Assembly: GCF_021533835.1 (NCBI RefSeq) | Contig: NZ_JAKFYQ010000001.1 | Location: 902,079 to 966,078 of the forward strand | Length of the DNA stretch: 64,000 nt | Direction: 5' to 3' | Source: Synechococcus sp. Nb3U1 | Lineage (GTDB): Bacteria > Cyanobacteriota > Cyanobacteriia > Thermostichales > Thermostichaceae | Shown: piece by piece, positions 1-9,136 of the stretch | Numbering within the stretch: the first letter of the stretch is position 1 | How the letters are laid out: each line of letters starts with the position of its first letter | Notes under the pieces: generated by a model | The model's input: only the letters and a program-made list of their open reading frames with translations | Told to the model about the DNA's origin: nothing | Databases searched by the model: none | Translations under genes and position numbers: made by a program

Positions 1-238
1 GGAACCATTTCCAGGGGCTTACTCTGAGCATACGCCAGGGAGAGTATCTCTTAGCTCTAGCCCGTCAGCTAACTCCGTCGGCATTAAGAGGTGGCTAAAG
101 AATGAGGGATCCGTCTGTGAGCGGAGTTTCGTTCGTTAGAGACCTACGGGGCTGAACATCAGTGGTGACAGAGGTTTTTGGGCTTTTGGCCAGAGTCCTC
201 TGCTTTCTCCTATTACTTCACTCCCCACGGATGCCCCT

Positions 239-1069
239 ATGCAGAATAGATTTGATGATACGGCTGCCTGGGTGCGGCGACTGTGGGCCTGGGTCTTTCA
301 AGAGCAAATACTTTGGCCTTCGGCCGGATTCGGGATCCTCTTGGCCTTGTGGTGGGGGATAGCCCTCTGGCGCAGCGACTTGATGCCCACCCCACCTCAG
401 GCGTTCGTGGCCAATTTGGATTACATTTTGCATCCCTTTTATCGCCGGGGCCCCGGGGACTTGGGGATAGGCTGGTTGCTTTTGGCCAGCCTAAGGCGAG
501 TGCTGACAGGTTTTTTGTTGGGTGCTGTTGTGGCCATTCCGATGGGATTTTGGCTGGGAATGTCACGTTCAGCATGGCTGATGTTCAACCCGATCGTGCA
601 GATATTGAAGCCGGTTTCTCCCCTGGCTTGGTTGCCGATTGCTCTTTCTATCTTTAATTTGGCCAATCCTTCCGCCATCTTCGTAATTTTTATCACTTCC
701 CTCTGGCCTACGATCATCAATACTGCCGTCGGCGTGGCCAGTGTGCCGCAAGATTATCTGGATGTGGCACAGGTATTGGAAATGCCTCGTTGGCGGCAAA
801 TCCTCAAGGTTATTTGGCCGGCAGCCTTGCCCTACATCTTTACAGGCTTGCGGATTAGCTTGGGGATCGCCTGGTTGGTGATTGTGGCGGTGGAAATGCT
901 CACGGGCGGCATTGGTATTGGCTTTTTCGTCTGGGATGAGTGGAACCGTCTCAATCTCAGCGCTGTATTTTTATCGGTGCTGGTGATTGGAGTGACGGGG
1001 TTGGTGTTGGACTACCTATTGGGCCAGATCCAAGTGTGGGCGACCCATCGACCGGCAGCCCAAGGCTAA
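239..1069 (+). CDS. NrtB/CmpB-type ABC transporter permease
   Basis: A 276-residue inner-membrane permease of the nitrate/bicarbonate/sulfonate (NrtB-CmpB-SsuC) class, with about six hydrophobic segments. The cytoplasmic EAA-like loop lies at roughly residues 175-200 (QVLEMPRWRQILKVIWPAALP), and the glycine-rich stretch GGIGIGFFVWDEWN typical of NrtB follows. It is the first gene of a four-gene plus-strand group: permease, binding protein (1249), UspA-like protein (2715), ATPase (3320). The substrate cannot be decided between nitrate and bicarbonate; cyanate is less likely because no cynS is nearby. The ATG at 239 has no strong ribosome-binding site. Confidence 0.85.
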   Translation: MQNRFDDTAAWVRRLWAWVFQEQILWPSAGFGILLALWWGIALWRSDLMPTPPQAFVANLDYILHPFYRRGPGDLGIGWLLLASLRRVLTGFLLGAVVAIPMGFWLGMSRSAWLMFNPIVQILKPVSPLAWLPIALSIFNLANPSAIFVIFITSLWPTIINTAVGVASVPQDYLDVAQVLEMPRWRQILKVIWPAALPYIFTGLRISLGIAWLVIVAVEMLTGGIGIGFFVWDEWNRLNLSAVFLSVLVIGVTGLVLDYLLGQIQVWATHRPAAQG

Positions 1070-1100
1070 CCGAGAGGGATCCCGCGGTTCGGCTCATCAT

Positions 1101-1130
1101 CCTGGCAATGACTAACCTGGCAATGACTAA
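1101..1130. repeat. Perfect 15-bp tandem duplication
   Basis: The unit CCTGGCAATGACTAA occurs twice head to tail, just downstream of the permease gene in the gap before the binding-protein gene. It is one of many short tandem duplications in this window. Confidence 0.95.
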
Positions 1131-1248
1131 CTAGGAGCAGGGCCTAATATCCCCACATTGAGGTAGGAAGTTGCTCTGGTGCTGGTCTTTGATTTGATTT
1201 TCTTTGATTTTCTGACTTGATCTATCGATACGATTGCGAGGTTTTTTC

Positions 1249-2619
1249 ATGCTCTCAAGACCTCATTCCCGGCGCAGCTTATTGCGAGGGTTGGGCGCCG
1301 CCGGGGCTGGGATCCTAACAGGCAGGATCTATCCAACCGTACAAGCAGCCGACATCGAGCCAGTGGTGGATCCGAGTTCTCTGGAGAAGCCCAATTTGAC
1401 GGTGGGCTATGTGCCGGTCAACGATTGTGCCCCGTTTGCAGTGGCCTATGAGAAGGGCTTCTTTCGGAAATATGGGCTGAATGTCCGCCTCAATCGCGAA
1501 TCTAGTTGGGCCAACTCTCGGGATGGGGTAATCTTCGGGCGGTTGGATGCTTCGCCTGTGGTGGCCGGGGCTGTAACCAATGCCCGCTTGGGGGCGGAAG
1601 GAGCGCGGCGAGCGCCTATGTGTGCGGCCATGACCATTCACCGCCACGGCAATGCCATGACCATGAACCCTGCCATGTGGGAGGCTGGCTTGCGGCCTTG
1701 GTATGAGTATGCCGGGAATCTAGAAGCCTTTGGGCGAGACTTTCGTGGCTACTTTCAAACTTTGCCCAGCCAGCGGCGACTGTGGGCCACGGTGCTCAGT
1801 TCGGCCATTTACGAATACTTCATCCGGTATTTGGCCGCTGATGCCGGGATCAATCCGATCGCAGGGTTTCGTATCATCATCATTCCGCCGCCCCAGATGG
1901 TGACCAACATTCGTATTGGCGCCATGCAAGCCTACATGGTGGCGGAGCCATGGAATACCCGCGCCATCACGGGCAATGAGGGGGTAGGGTTCACCTTCGC
2001 CCATGGCAAAGAGGTCTGGCGAGGTCATCCCGACCGGGTGTTGGCGGTGATGGAGAACTTTATTGAAAAGAATCCTCGCACCTATCGCGCCCTGGTGATG
2101 GCGATGATCGAGGCTTGTCGCTACTGCGATGAACACCGGGAGGAGATAGCAGAATTGATCTCGGCCCGAGCCTATACGGGTGCCCCAACTCGCTACACCA
2201 GCCCCGCCATTGTCGGGAACTATAACTACGGCGGCTTTGATGAACAGGATCGCATCCGCCAGATGCCAGACAGCACGCTATTTTTCCGGCTTCCGGAGGA
2301 TTTGCCCCATCCCGAGCAAGATCACTCCACCTTTCTATGGCAATCCCAGGGCATCTGGCTAGTTACTCAGGCGGCCCGTTGGGGTCAGATCCCGGAGATC
2401 CCCGCTGATGTAGAAGAGCGGATCCGACGGGCTTGGCGCACCGATCTCTACCGGGACATTGCCGCTGATATGGGGATCCCCTGCCCGGCGGAGGATTTCA
2501 AGCTTGAGCCAGCAGAAGTATTTATCGACAACAAAGCCTTTGATGCGGGTGACCCAGTGGGCTATCTGAATAGCTTTGAGATTCGAGCCAATCGCCCGTT
2601 AGCTTTTTATCCGTCATAA
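1249..2619 (+). CDS. NrtA/CmpA-family ABC substrate-binding protein, Tat signal
   Basis: A periplasmic solute-binding protein of the NrtA/CmpA family, 456 residues. The N-terminus MLSRPHSRRSLLRGLGAAGA carries a twin-arginine signal (SRRSLL) and a hydrophobic stretch, so it is probably exported folded through Tat. The mature part has the family-typical opening VGYVPVNDCAPFAVAYEKG and the NrtA-like C-terminal region EDFKLEPAEVFIDNKAFD. I chose the ATG at 1249; an in-frame TTG at 1234 would add five residues. It lies between its permease and a UspA-like gene. The ligand could be nitrate, nitrite or bicarbonate; pocket residues would need a structural alignment. Confidence 0.88.
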   Translation: MLSRPHSRRSLLRGLGAAGAGILTGRIYPTVQAADIEPVVDPSSLEKPNLTVGYVPVNDCAPFAVAYEKGFFRKYGLNVRLNRESSWANSRDGVIFGRLDASPVVAGAVTNARLGAEGARRAPMCAAMTIHRHGNAMTMNPAMWEAGLRPWYEYAGNLEAFGRDFRGYFQTLPSQRRLWATVLSSAIYEYFIRYLAADAGINPIAGFRIIIIPPPQMVTNIRIGAMQAYMVAEPWNTRAITGNEGVGFTFAHGKEVWRGHPDRVLAVMENFIEKNPRTYRALVMAMIEACRYCDEHREEIAELISARAYTGAPTRYTSPAIVGNYNYGGFDEQDRIRQMPDSTLFFRLPEDLPHPEQDHSTFLWQSQGIWLVTQAARWGQIPEIPADVEERIRRAWRTDLYRDIAADMGIPCPAEDFKLEPAEVFIDNKAFDAGDPVGYLNSFEIRANRPLAFYPS

Positions 2620-2714
2620 GGTCAAGACGTTGAGTCCAATCCAGTTCCAAAGATTCTTCTTCTCACTGCGCCAAGTGCATACTGACGTGAACACTCTTCA
2701 CCGGAGATCTCACC

Positions 2715-3272
2715 ATGAAGACCCAAAAAACATTACAGTCCTCTCCGTTTTTGCGCCCAATTTTGCAACAGCTCCAGGATGGGTTAGATCATCCAGCCTT
2801 ACATCCGCCTATTTTGGTTTCAGGATCCCAAAGTGATGCCCCCCAAGATTATCTCAAGCTGGCGGTTGCCTATAACGGATCCCCCGGCAGTCACGCGGCC
2901 CTGGATTTAGCTCTTTGGATGGCTCATCAAACTCGTATTGCCACCTCGCAAATTGTGGCTCTGCATGTGGTGTTTGTCGGGGATCCCAACCTGAAAAGCA
3001 ATGCCCCCGCCCTCAGCCAGGCTGATGTCCTACTCCATCAAGCCCGTGCTCTCGCGGATGAATGGCGGGGGCAACTCCATGCCCATTTGCGGTTTGGGGA
3101 TCCGGCTGCGGAGTTGAAAACGGTGGTCGCCCAAGAAGGGATCCAGATTTTGATCGTGGGCTGCCGGTCATCCCAACATCCCTTGGTACGGCTGTTAGGA
3201 AATTGTCCGGCTGTGGTTCTGGGGATCCCGGAGACAGGGGTTGTGCCGTCTGAGACGGTTGTGGTGGGTTAG
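2715..3272 (+). CDS. UspA-like universal stress protein
   Basis: A 185-residue single-domain universal stress protein. After about 50 poorly conserved residues, the Usp fold starts at LAVAYNGSPGSHAALDLALW. It continues through the central strand QIVALHVVFVG and the late strand GIQILIVGCRSSQHPLVRLLGN. The usual nucleotide-binding G-2x-G-9x-G(S/T) motif near the end is only partly recognisable. A GGAG-type ribosome-binding site precedes the ATG. It lies inside the transporter group, between the binding-protein and ATPase genes, so it may respond to or modulate transport; that role is inference. Confidence 0.75.
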   Translation: MKTQKTLQSSPFLRPILQQLQDGLDHPALHPPILVSGSQSDAPQDYLKLAVAYNGSPGSHAALDLALWMAHQTRIATSQIVALHVVFVGDPNLKSNAPALSQADVLLHQARALADEWRGQLHAHLRFGDPAAELKTVVAQEGIQILIVGCRSSQHPLVRLLGNCPAVVLGIPETGVVPSETVVVG

Positions 3273-3319
3273 GCCATGGCTGTGCAGTGAGAGAAGCTAA
3301 ACAGAAGGAGGTGGTTTTG

Positions 3320-4177
3320 ATGAATTATCCTGTGCCGTTTTCCCAGACACTAGATGCCGCCCATTCATCAGAGAAGTTTTTAGAGATCCGGGGCTTGGTG
3401 AAAGCCTATCGAGATCCCCAAGGCCAGAATCTGGTGGTGCTCAATGGCATTGATCTGACTGTAGGTGAAACCGAATATATCTCGATTATTGGGCATTCTG
3501 GGTGCGGCAAATCCACCTTGCTCAAATTGGTGGCAGGGTTAGAGCAACCCACCGAGGGCTCTCTGACCTTAGAGGGTAAGCCCATTCGCAAGCCCGGAGC
3601 CGAGCGGATGATGGTGTTTCAACACTATTCCTTGTTGCCGTGGTTGACGGTGCGAGAAAACATTCAACTGGCGGTAGATGAGGTGCTCAAAACCCAATCT
3701 CTGCAAGAACGGCGCCAGATTGTCGAAGCCCACATTCAACTGGTGCATCTAGAGGCGGCGGCCAATAAATATCCTGACCAAATTTCGGGTGGGATGAAGC
3801 AGCGGGTTGGCATTGCCCGTGCCTTGGCAATTCGACCCAAGTTGTTGCTGATGGATGAACCCTTTGGCGCTTTGGATGCCTTAACCCGCCGCCGCCTGCA
3901 GGAGGAGGTTTTGGCCATTTGGGAGGGACATCGGCAGGCGGTAATCATGATTACCCACGATGTAGATGAAGCTGTTTATATGTCAGACAAAATCATCCTG
4001 ATGAGCAATGGGCCCAAAGCCCGAATTGGCGAAATCTTGACAGTGGATCTGCCGCGCCCTCGCCCCAGCCGACATGATTTGAGGGAGATGCAAAACTATC
4101 ATGATTTGCGGAACCATGCCCTTGATTTTTTGGAGAAGTCTTATGCCCTAGGGCCGATCCAGACACCCCAAAAATGA
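3320..4177 (+). CDS. NrtD/CmpD-type ABC transporter ATPase
   Basis: The ATPase subunit that should energise the permease at 239. It is 285 residues long and complete. Walker A is GHSGCGKST, the ABC signature is ISGGMKQRVGIARAL, and Walker B is [15 protein letters not shown], followed by the switch histidine in MITHDVDEA. The start at 3320 is set by the strong AAGGAGGT ribosome-binding site at 3305-3312; an in-frame GTG at 3287 is unlikely. There is no NrtC/CmpC-type ATPase with a fused binding domain in the group, which differs from the usual nrtABCD or cmpABCD set. Confidence 0.87.
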   Translation: MNYPVPFSQTLDAAHSSEKFLEIRGLVKAYRDPQGQNLVVLNGIDLTVGETEYISIIGHSGCGKSTLLKLVAGLEQPTEGSLTLEGKPIRKPGAERMMVFQHYSLLPWLTVRENIQLAVDEVLKTQSLQERRQIVEAHIQLVHLEAAANKYPDQISGGMKQRVGIARALAIRPKLLLMDEPFGALDALTRRRLQEEVLAIWEGHRQAVIMITHDVDEAVYMSDKIILMSNGPKARIGEILTVDLPRPRPSRHDLREMQNYHDLRNHALDFLEKSYALGPIQTPQK

Positions 4178-4209
4178 CCGAAAAACAGATTTTTCTTGCA
4201 GTTGTTCCT

Positions 4210-5079
4210 TCATCGAACTGGGGTTCTTCGCTCCAGAACTTCTTTGGCAAGGATAGTAACCAGCGCTAACAAAGACAGTAACACCGCTGCACTATAGGCC
4301 GAGGGGGTGGCATAGCTCTTGTAGGCATCCTCCACAAACAAGGGTAGGGTTTGGGTGCGACCGATGATGTTGCCTGAGACCACTGCTACTGCGCCAAATT
4401 CCCCCATGGCCCGCGCATTGGTGAGGATGACCCCGTAGAGCAGGCCCCAGCGAATGTTGGGCAACGTCACCCGCCAGAAGATCTGCCAGGGATTGGCTCC
4501 TAGGGTTTTGGCTGCTTCCTCTTGATCGGTGCCGGCTTCTTCCAGCACGGGCAACACTTCCCGCGCCACAAAGGGAATGGTGATAAAGGTTGTGGCCAGC
4601 ACGATCCCCGGAAACGCAAAGATCACCCGCATATTCCAGGCTTGCAGCCAATCCCCCAGCCACCCCTGGCGACCAAAGATCAACACAAACATCAAACCCG
4701 CTACTACCGGCGAGATGGAAAAAGGCAGATCAATCAGACTTAGTAAAAATGTGCGCCCTCGAAATCTTTTGTGGGCAATCGCCAGAGCAGCACACACCCC
4801 AAAAATTGTATTGAGGGGCACCACAATCAGGGCTGTCATTACTGTCAGCCATAGGGCACTAACAAAATCTCGCTGGGTTAGATTCTGGAAAAATGGCCCA
4901 ATGCCACCCTTAAACGCCTGATAAAACACATTGATTGCCGGGATCCCTAAAAGCAAGGCAATATAGACAACCACTATGCCAATCAACACCCACTGTACCC
5001 GGGAGCCTTGAGATTTTCCTGGGCGCTCGTGTTGAGAGGGTGGAAGGATCCCAGTTTGGCCGTAGATCTCAGGTTTCAT
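4210..5079 (-). CDS. cysW: Sulfate ABC transporter permease CysW
   Basis: The second membrane subunit of the sulfate/thiosulfate importer, 289 residues with about six transmembrane segments. The EAA-type loop is EAGTDQEEAAKTLGANPWQI, followed by GEFGAVAVVSGNIIGRTQT, both typical of CysW. I start it at the ATG at 5079, which overlaps the end of cysT by 11 bp; an upstream in-frame start at 5115 would overlap more. It is convergent with the ATPase gene that ends at 4177. The tight overlap with cysT suggests translational coupling. Confidence 0.92.
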   Translation of the reverse strand: MKPEIYGQTGILPPSQHERPGKSQGSRVQWVLIGIVVVYIALLLGIPAINVFYQAFKGGIGPFFQNLTQRDFVSALWLTVMTALIVVPLNTIFGVCAALAIAHKRFRGRTFLLSLIDLPFSISPVVAGLMFVLIFGRQGWLGDWLQAWNMRVIFAFPGIVLATTFITIPFVAREVLPVLEEAGTDQEEAAKTLGANPWQIFWRVTLPNIRWGLLYGVILTNARAMGEFGAVAVVSGNIIGRTQTLPLFVEDAYKSYATPSAYSAAVLLSLLALVTILAKEVLERRTPVR

Positions 5080-5920
5080 AGCGACGCCCCCAGGCTTGTA
5101 AGAGGTTAATAGCAATGAGCGAAACTAGCGAGATCAAGAGCAAAACCGTGCCGATCACGGTCGCGCCCGCATAGTCATATTGCTCCAGTCGTTGGATCAC
5201 CAGCACAGCCGAAATCAAGTCTCGAAAGGGAATGCTAGAGGCGATGATCACAATCGATCCGTACTCCCCCACCGCCCGCGAAAAGCCCAGTGCCACCCCC
5301 GTCAAAATGGCTGCCATCAACTGTGGTAAAAGCACCTTCCAAAAGGTCTGAAAGCGAGAGGCCCCCAGACTCCAAGCGGCTTCTTCCACCTCTTTTTCGA
5401 TCTCCTGCAATACCGGCTGCACCGTCCGCACCACAAAGGGTAGCGAGATAAACAACATCGCCACCCCCACCCCCAAGCGGGTAAAGGAGATGCGGATTCC
5501 CATAGGGGCGACCAGGGATCCCATCCAGCCATTGTTGCTGTAGACCGTCGCCAGGGTCAGCCCTGCCACTGCCGTGGGGAGGGCAAAAGGCAAATCGATG
5601 ATCCCCTCGATCATTTTTTTGCATGGGAACCGATAGCGCACCAGCACCCAGGCCGTCAGGGTGCCCAAAATGCCGTTAATTAAGGCCGCGATCAACGCCG
5701 TAACGAAGGTAACTTCATAGGTAGACACCGCCACCCGATCCGTGGCAATCCGCCAGAACTCCGCCGGCCCCACCGTGCTCGCCCGCAGAACCAAGGCTGT
5801 CAGGGGCACCAACAGCATGAAGAACAAATAGATGAAGGTCACCCGCCACGGCCACGATAGATTGGCCAGAGCCTTGAAGGAGTTGACGTTAGACTGTGAA
5901 GGAGCAGCAGATAAAGTCAT
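5069..5920 (-). CDS. cysT: Sulfate ABC transporter permease CysT (CysU)
   Basis: The first membrane subunit of the sulfate importer, 283 residues. Hallmarks are DLPFALPTAVAGLTLATVY and the cytoplasmic loop EEAAWSLGASRFQTFWKV, then the GEYGSIVIIASSIPFRD segment. It is transcribed ahead of cysW and overlaps it. The gap upstream to cysA is 461 bp and contains a dispersed repeat, so cysTW may depend on its own promoter rather than on read-through from cysA. Confidence 0.93.
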   Translation of the reverse strand: MTLSAAPSQSNVNSFKALANLSWPWRVTFIYLFFMLLVPLTALVLRASTVGPAEFWRIATDRVAVSTYEVTFVTALIAALINGILGTLTAWVLVRYRFPCKKMIEGIIDLPFALPTAVAGLTLATVYSNNGWMGSLVAPMGIRISFTRLGVGVAMLFISLPFVVRTVQPVLQEIEKEVEEAAWSLGASRFQTFWKVLLPQLMAAILTGVALGFSRAVGEYGSIVIIASSIPFRDLISAVLVIQRLEQYDYAGATVIGTVLLLISLVSLIAINLLQAWGRRYET

Positions 5921-6146
5921 AGAGGGTAGTTCAGTGTGAGCACGCTTTAGGTTGAGTGAGCCATGGAGCAGATTATCCAGATTATCGAGTTTTGCCAGAA
6001 GTAGCAGGTGACGGAATTTGCCCTATTTGTCTGCCTATTGCAAGATAACTTTCAACCGGTTAGCGACATCAATGTGATGGTGAATGTGATGATGAATTTT
6101 GCTCCTGAAGCTCGTATTATCCTATGAAATCTGACAGAAATGGGAG

Positions 6147-6230
6147 ATACAGCAGATTCAGCTCAATCCCTTGCTTCATAAGGTTTTTTGCTTAGCTCAA
6201 GAGTCTGCGTGAAGTCGGAAAAGGCTGTAG
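6147..6230 (-). repeat. Dispersed intergenic repeat, copy A
   Basis: Read on the minus strand it begins TACAGCCTTTTCCGACTTC, passes through CTCTTGAGCTAAG and CCTTATG, and ends near CAAGGGATTGAGCTGAATC then TGCTGTAT. It aligns over its whole length with copy B at 37157, with scattered mismatches. The far inverted end seen in copies B, C and D is not recognisable here, so this copy may be truncated. Confidence 0.75.
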
Positions 6231-6279
6231 TTGCGTTGAAAGGTCACTCTGACCTCTGCTCAGGTGATCTTAATCTTAT

Positions 6280-6305
6280 AGAATCAAGTTGAAGAATCAA
6301 GTTGA
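6280..6305. repeat. Perfect 13-bp tandem duplication
   Basis: The unit AGAATCAAGTTGA is present twice head to tail in the gap between cysA and cysT. Confidence 0.95.
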
Positions 6306-6381
6306 GCTATCTATCTTGGTAACAGAGTTAGTTAAGGGTGTTCCTCTGAACACATATTAAACCCAGAATAGTGAGGTTATC

Positions 6382-7428
6382 TCAGGCAGGAATAGAGCTG
6401 TTCTGTACTGCCCGATGATTTGAATCCATGGGAAATGCCTTGATTGCTTTGGGTCGTACATACACCCGTTGACCCCGCTGGATGGGGGTTGCGGCATATT
6501 GCTCGCGGCTCAGGTGTGCCCACAGGGATCCGCCATCATGGAGAACCAACTCCGCTTGAATTTCTCGACCTAAGTGCAGCACATCCTGTACCTGCGCCGA
6601 GACTCCACCACTGCAGGGATCCGTCTCGACTAGCACATCATGGGGGCGCAAGAACACCTGCTGGGATCCCTGAAACTCAGGTAACTGGCAGGACAGGGCA
6701 GACTTCGGATGCAAGACATTCACCTGCCCCACAAAGCTCATCACAAAGGGGGTGGCCGGATGGTCGTAGATTTCCGCCGGGGATCCCACCTGTTCGATCT
6801 GGCCGTGGCTCATCACCACAATTTGATCCGCCACCTCCATCGCCTCCTCTTGGTCATGGGTGACAAACACGGTGGTAACATGCACCTCATCGTGTAGCCG
6901 CCGCAACCAAGCCCGTAGCTCCTTGCGCACTTTGGCATCGAGGGCCCCGAAGGGTTCATCCAAGAGCAATACCTGCGGCTCCACCGCCAAGGCCCGGGCT
7001 AGCGCCACCCGCTGCCGTTGCCCGCCCGAGAGCTGCGAGGGATAGCGATCCCCAAAGCCTGAGAGCTGTACCAACTCCAGCAGCTCATCCACCCGCGCCC
7101 GAATCTCTGCCCGCGATGCTCTGCGGATCTCCAGGCCAAAGGCGACATTTTGCCGCACCGTCATGTGCCGGAACAGCGCATAGTGCTGGAATACAAAGCC
7201 AATGTTGCGCTCCTGCACACTGGCATAGGTGGCATCCCGTCCGGTGAGCAAGATCCGCCCAGTATCGGGCATCTCCAGGCCGGCAATCAGCCGCAGCAAA
7301 GTGGATTTCCCAGATCCCGATGGCCCTAGCAAAGCAACAAGGGATCCCGTTTCAATGGTGAGATCCGTCGGTTGCAGAGCTTGAAAATCTCCAAACCGCT
7401 TTGAAACCCCTTCAATCGTGATGCCCAT
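6382..7428 (-). CDS. cysA: Sulfate ABC transporter ATPase CysA
   Basis: The ATP-hydrolysing subunit of the sulfate importer, 348 residues. Walker A is GPSGSGKST, the signature is [15 protein letters not shown], Walker B is [15 protein letters not shown], and the switch is [15 protein letters not shown]. After about residue 235 comes the C-terminal regulatory region of the CysA/MalK type, including the motif [11 protein letters not shown]. It lies between sbpA and cysT on the same strand but is separated from each by more than 400 bp. Other sulfate operons usually have these genes tightly packed. Confidence 0.93.
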   Translation of the reverse strand: MGITIEGVSKRFGDFQALQPTDLTIETGSLVALLGPSGSGKSTLLRLIAGLEMPDTGRILLTGRDATYASVQERNIGFVFQHYALFRHMTVRQNVAFGLEIRRASRAEIRARVDELLELVQLSGFGDRYPSQLSGGQRQRVALARALAVEPQVLLLDEPFGALDAKVRKELRAWLRRLHDEVHVTTVFVTHDQEEAMEVADQIVVMSHGQIEQVGSPAEIYDHPATPFVMSFVGQVNVLHPKSALSCQLPEFQGSQQVFLRPHDVLVETDPCSGGVSAQVQDVLHLGREIQAELVLHDGGSLWAHLSREQYAATPIQRGQRVYVRPKAIKAFPMDSNHRAVQNSSIPA

Positions 7429-7855
7429 GCTACGTGCCTTTGGCGATGAAACGAATGCTGGCTAGACGAGACATAATCTTACAGTACTCAATTCCACGGT
7501 ATTCCGGTCGAATAACCGCTAATTAAGGTTGAATCTACCACGGTCAAGCTTAGAATGCAAGTGTTTTAGGATTCAATTCCAGCTCACCAGCTAGGGCGGT
7601 CTGGGATGTGTCTAGAAAGCCAACCGTGATTTCAGTTACTACAGTCTTTTCCGACTTCACGTACAACACAAGGTCAAGAAGAAATTCTTGTTGGACAAAG
7701 GGTTGGCCTGCATCGACTGTGGTATGTATCTGTGGTATATATCGCTGGAAAGGGCTGTACCTTTGCTATTAGTTGGATCCCATTGCTTGACAGGAACCGA
7801 GACTTTGATCCGTTTGTCGCCCAGCAGGGCTTGATTTCAGCGTTGTCATCCGTTG
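7429..7855. other. Intergenic gap between sbpA and cysA, no gene seen
   Basis: A 427-bp gap without a supportable gene. It contains copy C of the dispersed repeat (7640-7759). The remaining sequence is low in GC and shows no terminator I can defend. Confidence 0.7.
7640..7759 (+). repeat. Dispersed intergenic repeat, copy C, inverted ends
   Basis: A 120-bp element starting TACAGTCTTTTCC and ending GGAAAGGGCTGTA, so its ends form an imperfect 13-bp inverted repeat. The interior carries the small palindrome CAAGAAGAAATTCTTG and the block AAAGGGTTGGCCTGCATC. It is strikingly similar to copy D at 52261. It is longer than D because of an internal near-tandem repeat (CTGTGGTATGTAT / CTGTGGTATATAT). 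It encodes no protein, as expected of a MITE-like element. Confidence 0.85.
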
Positions 7856-8896
7856 TCAAAGTTGCGCCTGGATGTCATCGAAGATGGCCCCATCGTCGAA
7901 GAATTGTTGCTGCACGGCATCCCAACCCCCTAAATCCTCCACTGTGAACAGGTTGTCGAGGGTCGGGTACTGATCGGCAAACTCGGCAGCCACCTCTTTA
8001 TTCACAGGGCGAAAGCCAACGGCGGCAAACTCCCGCTGGGCCTCGGGGGTAAACAAAAATGCCACAAACGCCTCTGCCACTTCGCGGGTACCCTTGCGAT
8101 CCACAATCTCGTCCACTACGGCGACGGGATTCTCAATCGAGATACTGGAGCTAGGGAGGACATAGGGCAGATTCTTGCCGCGCCTATTCGCCAGCAGGAC
8201 CTCATGCTCATAGGTGATCAGGGCATCCCCCTGACCTTTTTGGAAAAAGACATCGGTGGCTTCGCGGGCATCCCGAGATAAGACGCCGGCATTTTGGTAG
8301 ACCTGGGTGGTGAACTCCAGCGCTTCATCATCAGTTGCCTCTTGAACTAGGGTTTTGTGTCCCCAGAGGCTCAAAAAGTTCCAGCGTGCCCCACCTGAGG
8401 TCTTGGGATTGGCGGTCACCACGTTGATACCCTCTTCAGCCAGATCATCCCAATCTTGGATCCCTTTGGGATTGCCCTCACGGGTGACGATCACCGCCAC
8501 AGAGCGAGTCAGAATACCTCCGTTGGGGGCGCGGTCTTCCCAGCCTGGTTGGATCAAGTTCGCTTCTTGGATCCGATAAATATCCAAAGCCATCGCCAAA
8601 GCCACAACGTCAGCGTCTAACCCATCAATGACGGCGCGAGATTGGGTAGCAGATCCAGCATAGCTAGCTTCAATGAACACCCGTTGTCCAGTTTCCGCTT
8701 CCCACTGCGCAGCAAATTTAGGAATGATGTTGTCGTAGGCGGCACGGGTGACAGCATAGCTGACCAAGGTGAGATTTACCCGCTCTTGAGCCTGGCTAAG
8801 CGCAATAAACAGACGGCTCAAGACCAAACCAAACACAAACATACCGGTGGCTGCCAGAAATCCCCGTCGAGCAAAACCCACACAAAACACTGACAT
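7856..8896 (-). CDS. sbpA: Periplasmic sulfate-binding protein SbpA
   Basis: The extracytoplasmic receptor of the sulfate importer, 346 residues. An N-terminal signal (MSVFCVGFARRGFLAATG plus a hydrophobic stretch, ending near ALSQA) precedes the mature start RVNLTLVSYAVTRAAYD. Family motifs visible are SYAGSATQSRAVIDGLDADV, NPKTSGGARWNFL and GDALITYEHE. I start it at the ATG at 8896, which has AGGAC six bases upstream; the in-frame TTG at 8902 is less likely. It is the promoter-proximal gene of the sulfate cluster. Confidence 0.93.
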   Translation of the reverse strand: MSVFCVGFARRGFLAATGMFVFGLVLSRLFIALSQAQERVNLTLVSYAVTRAAYDNIIPKFAAQWEAETGQRVFIEASYAGSATQSRAVIDGLDADVVALAMALDIYRIQEANLIQPGWEDRAPNGGILTRSVAVIVTREGNPKGIQDWDDLAEEGINVVTANPKTSGGARWNFLSLWGHKTLVQEATDDEALEFTTQVYQNAGVLSRDAREATDVFFQKGQGDALITYEHEVLLANRRGKNLPYVLPSSSISIENPVAVVDEIVDRKGTREVAEAFVAFLFTPEAQREFAAVGFRPVNKEVAAEFADQYPTLDNLFTVEDLGGWDAVQQQFFDDGAIFDDIQAQL

Positions 8897-9051
8897 ACAC
8901 AAGTCCTAAAGCTCACTATAATCTACGGTAAATACGAAGGAAAACCGCACTTTATGTACGATCAAAGATAATACAAGTGACTTCGTAATGCAAGCGTTTT
9001 GCAATTGACTTGATTTGGGGTCCTTTCGAGAGGGATCCCTGTAGATGAAAA

Positions 9052-9069
9052 AGGGCTGCGGATGGCCCT
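9052..9069 (-). terminator. Probable intrinsic terminator after the 9180-9866 gene
   Basis: On the minus strand AGGGC and GCCCT flank an 8-base loop, and the stem is followed directly by TTTTC. It lies about 110 bp past the stop of the membrane-protein gene and upstream of sbpA, so it would separate the two transcripts. The stem is short. Confidence 0.45.
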
Positions 9070-9136
9070 AATGTTTTATAAAAGCTCTACAAATACAAAA
9101 CAGAGAAAAGTCGTTCAGGGGGTGAAGCTGGGATCA

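Larger units (their letters stand above)
5921..6381. other. Intergenic gap between cysA and cysT, no gene seen
   Basis: This 461-bp, comparatively AT-rich gap has no convincing reading frame. It holds one copy of the dispersed intergenic repeat (minus orientation, about 6147-6230). It also holds a perfect 13-bp tandem duplication (6280-6305) and a near-perfect 12-bp one (6071-6094). Confidence 0.7.

Noticed and set aside
2-139. Open frame at the left edge (45 codons, ending in KRWLKNEGSVCERSFVR), possibly the tail of an upstream gene such as a TnpB-type protein
   Set aside because: Too short and too divergent to name, and a second frame is also open over much of it. The upstream sequence is not available.
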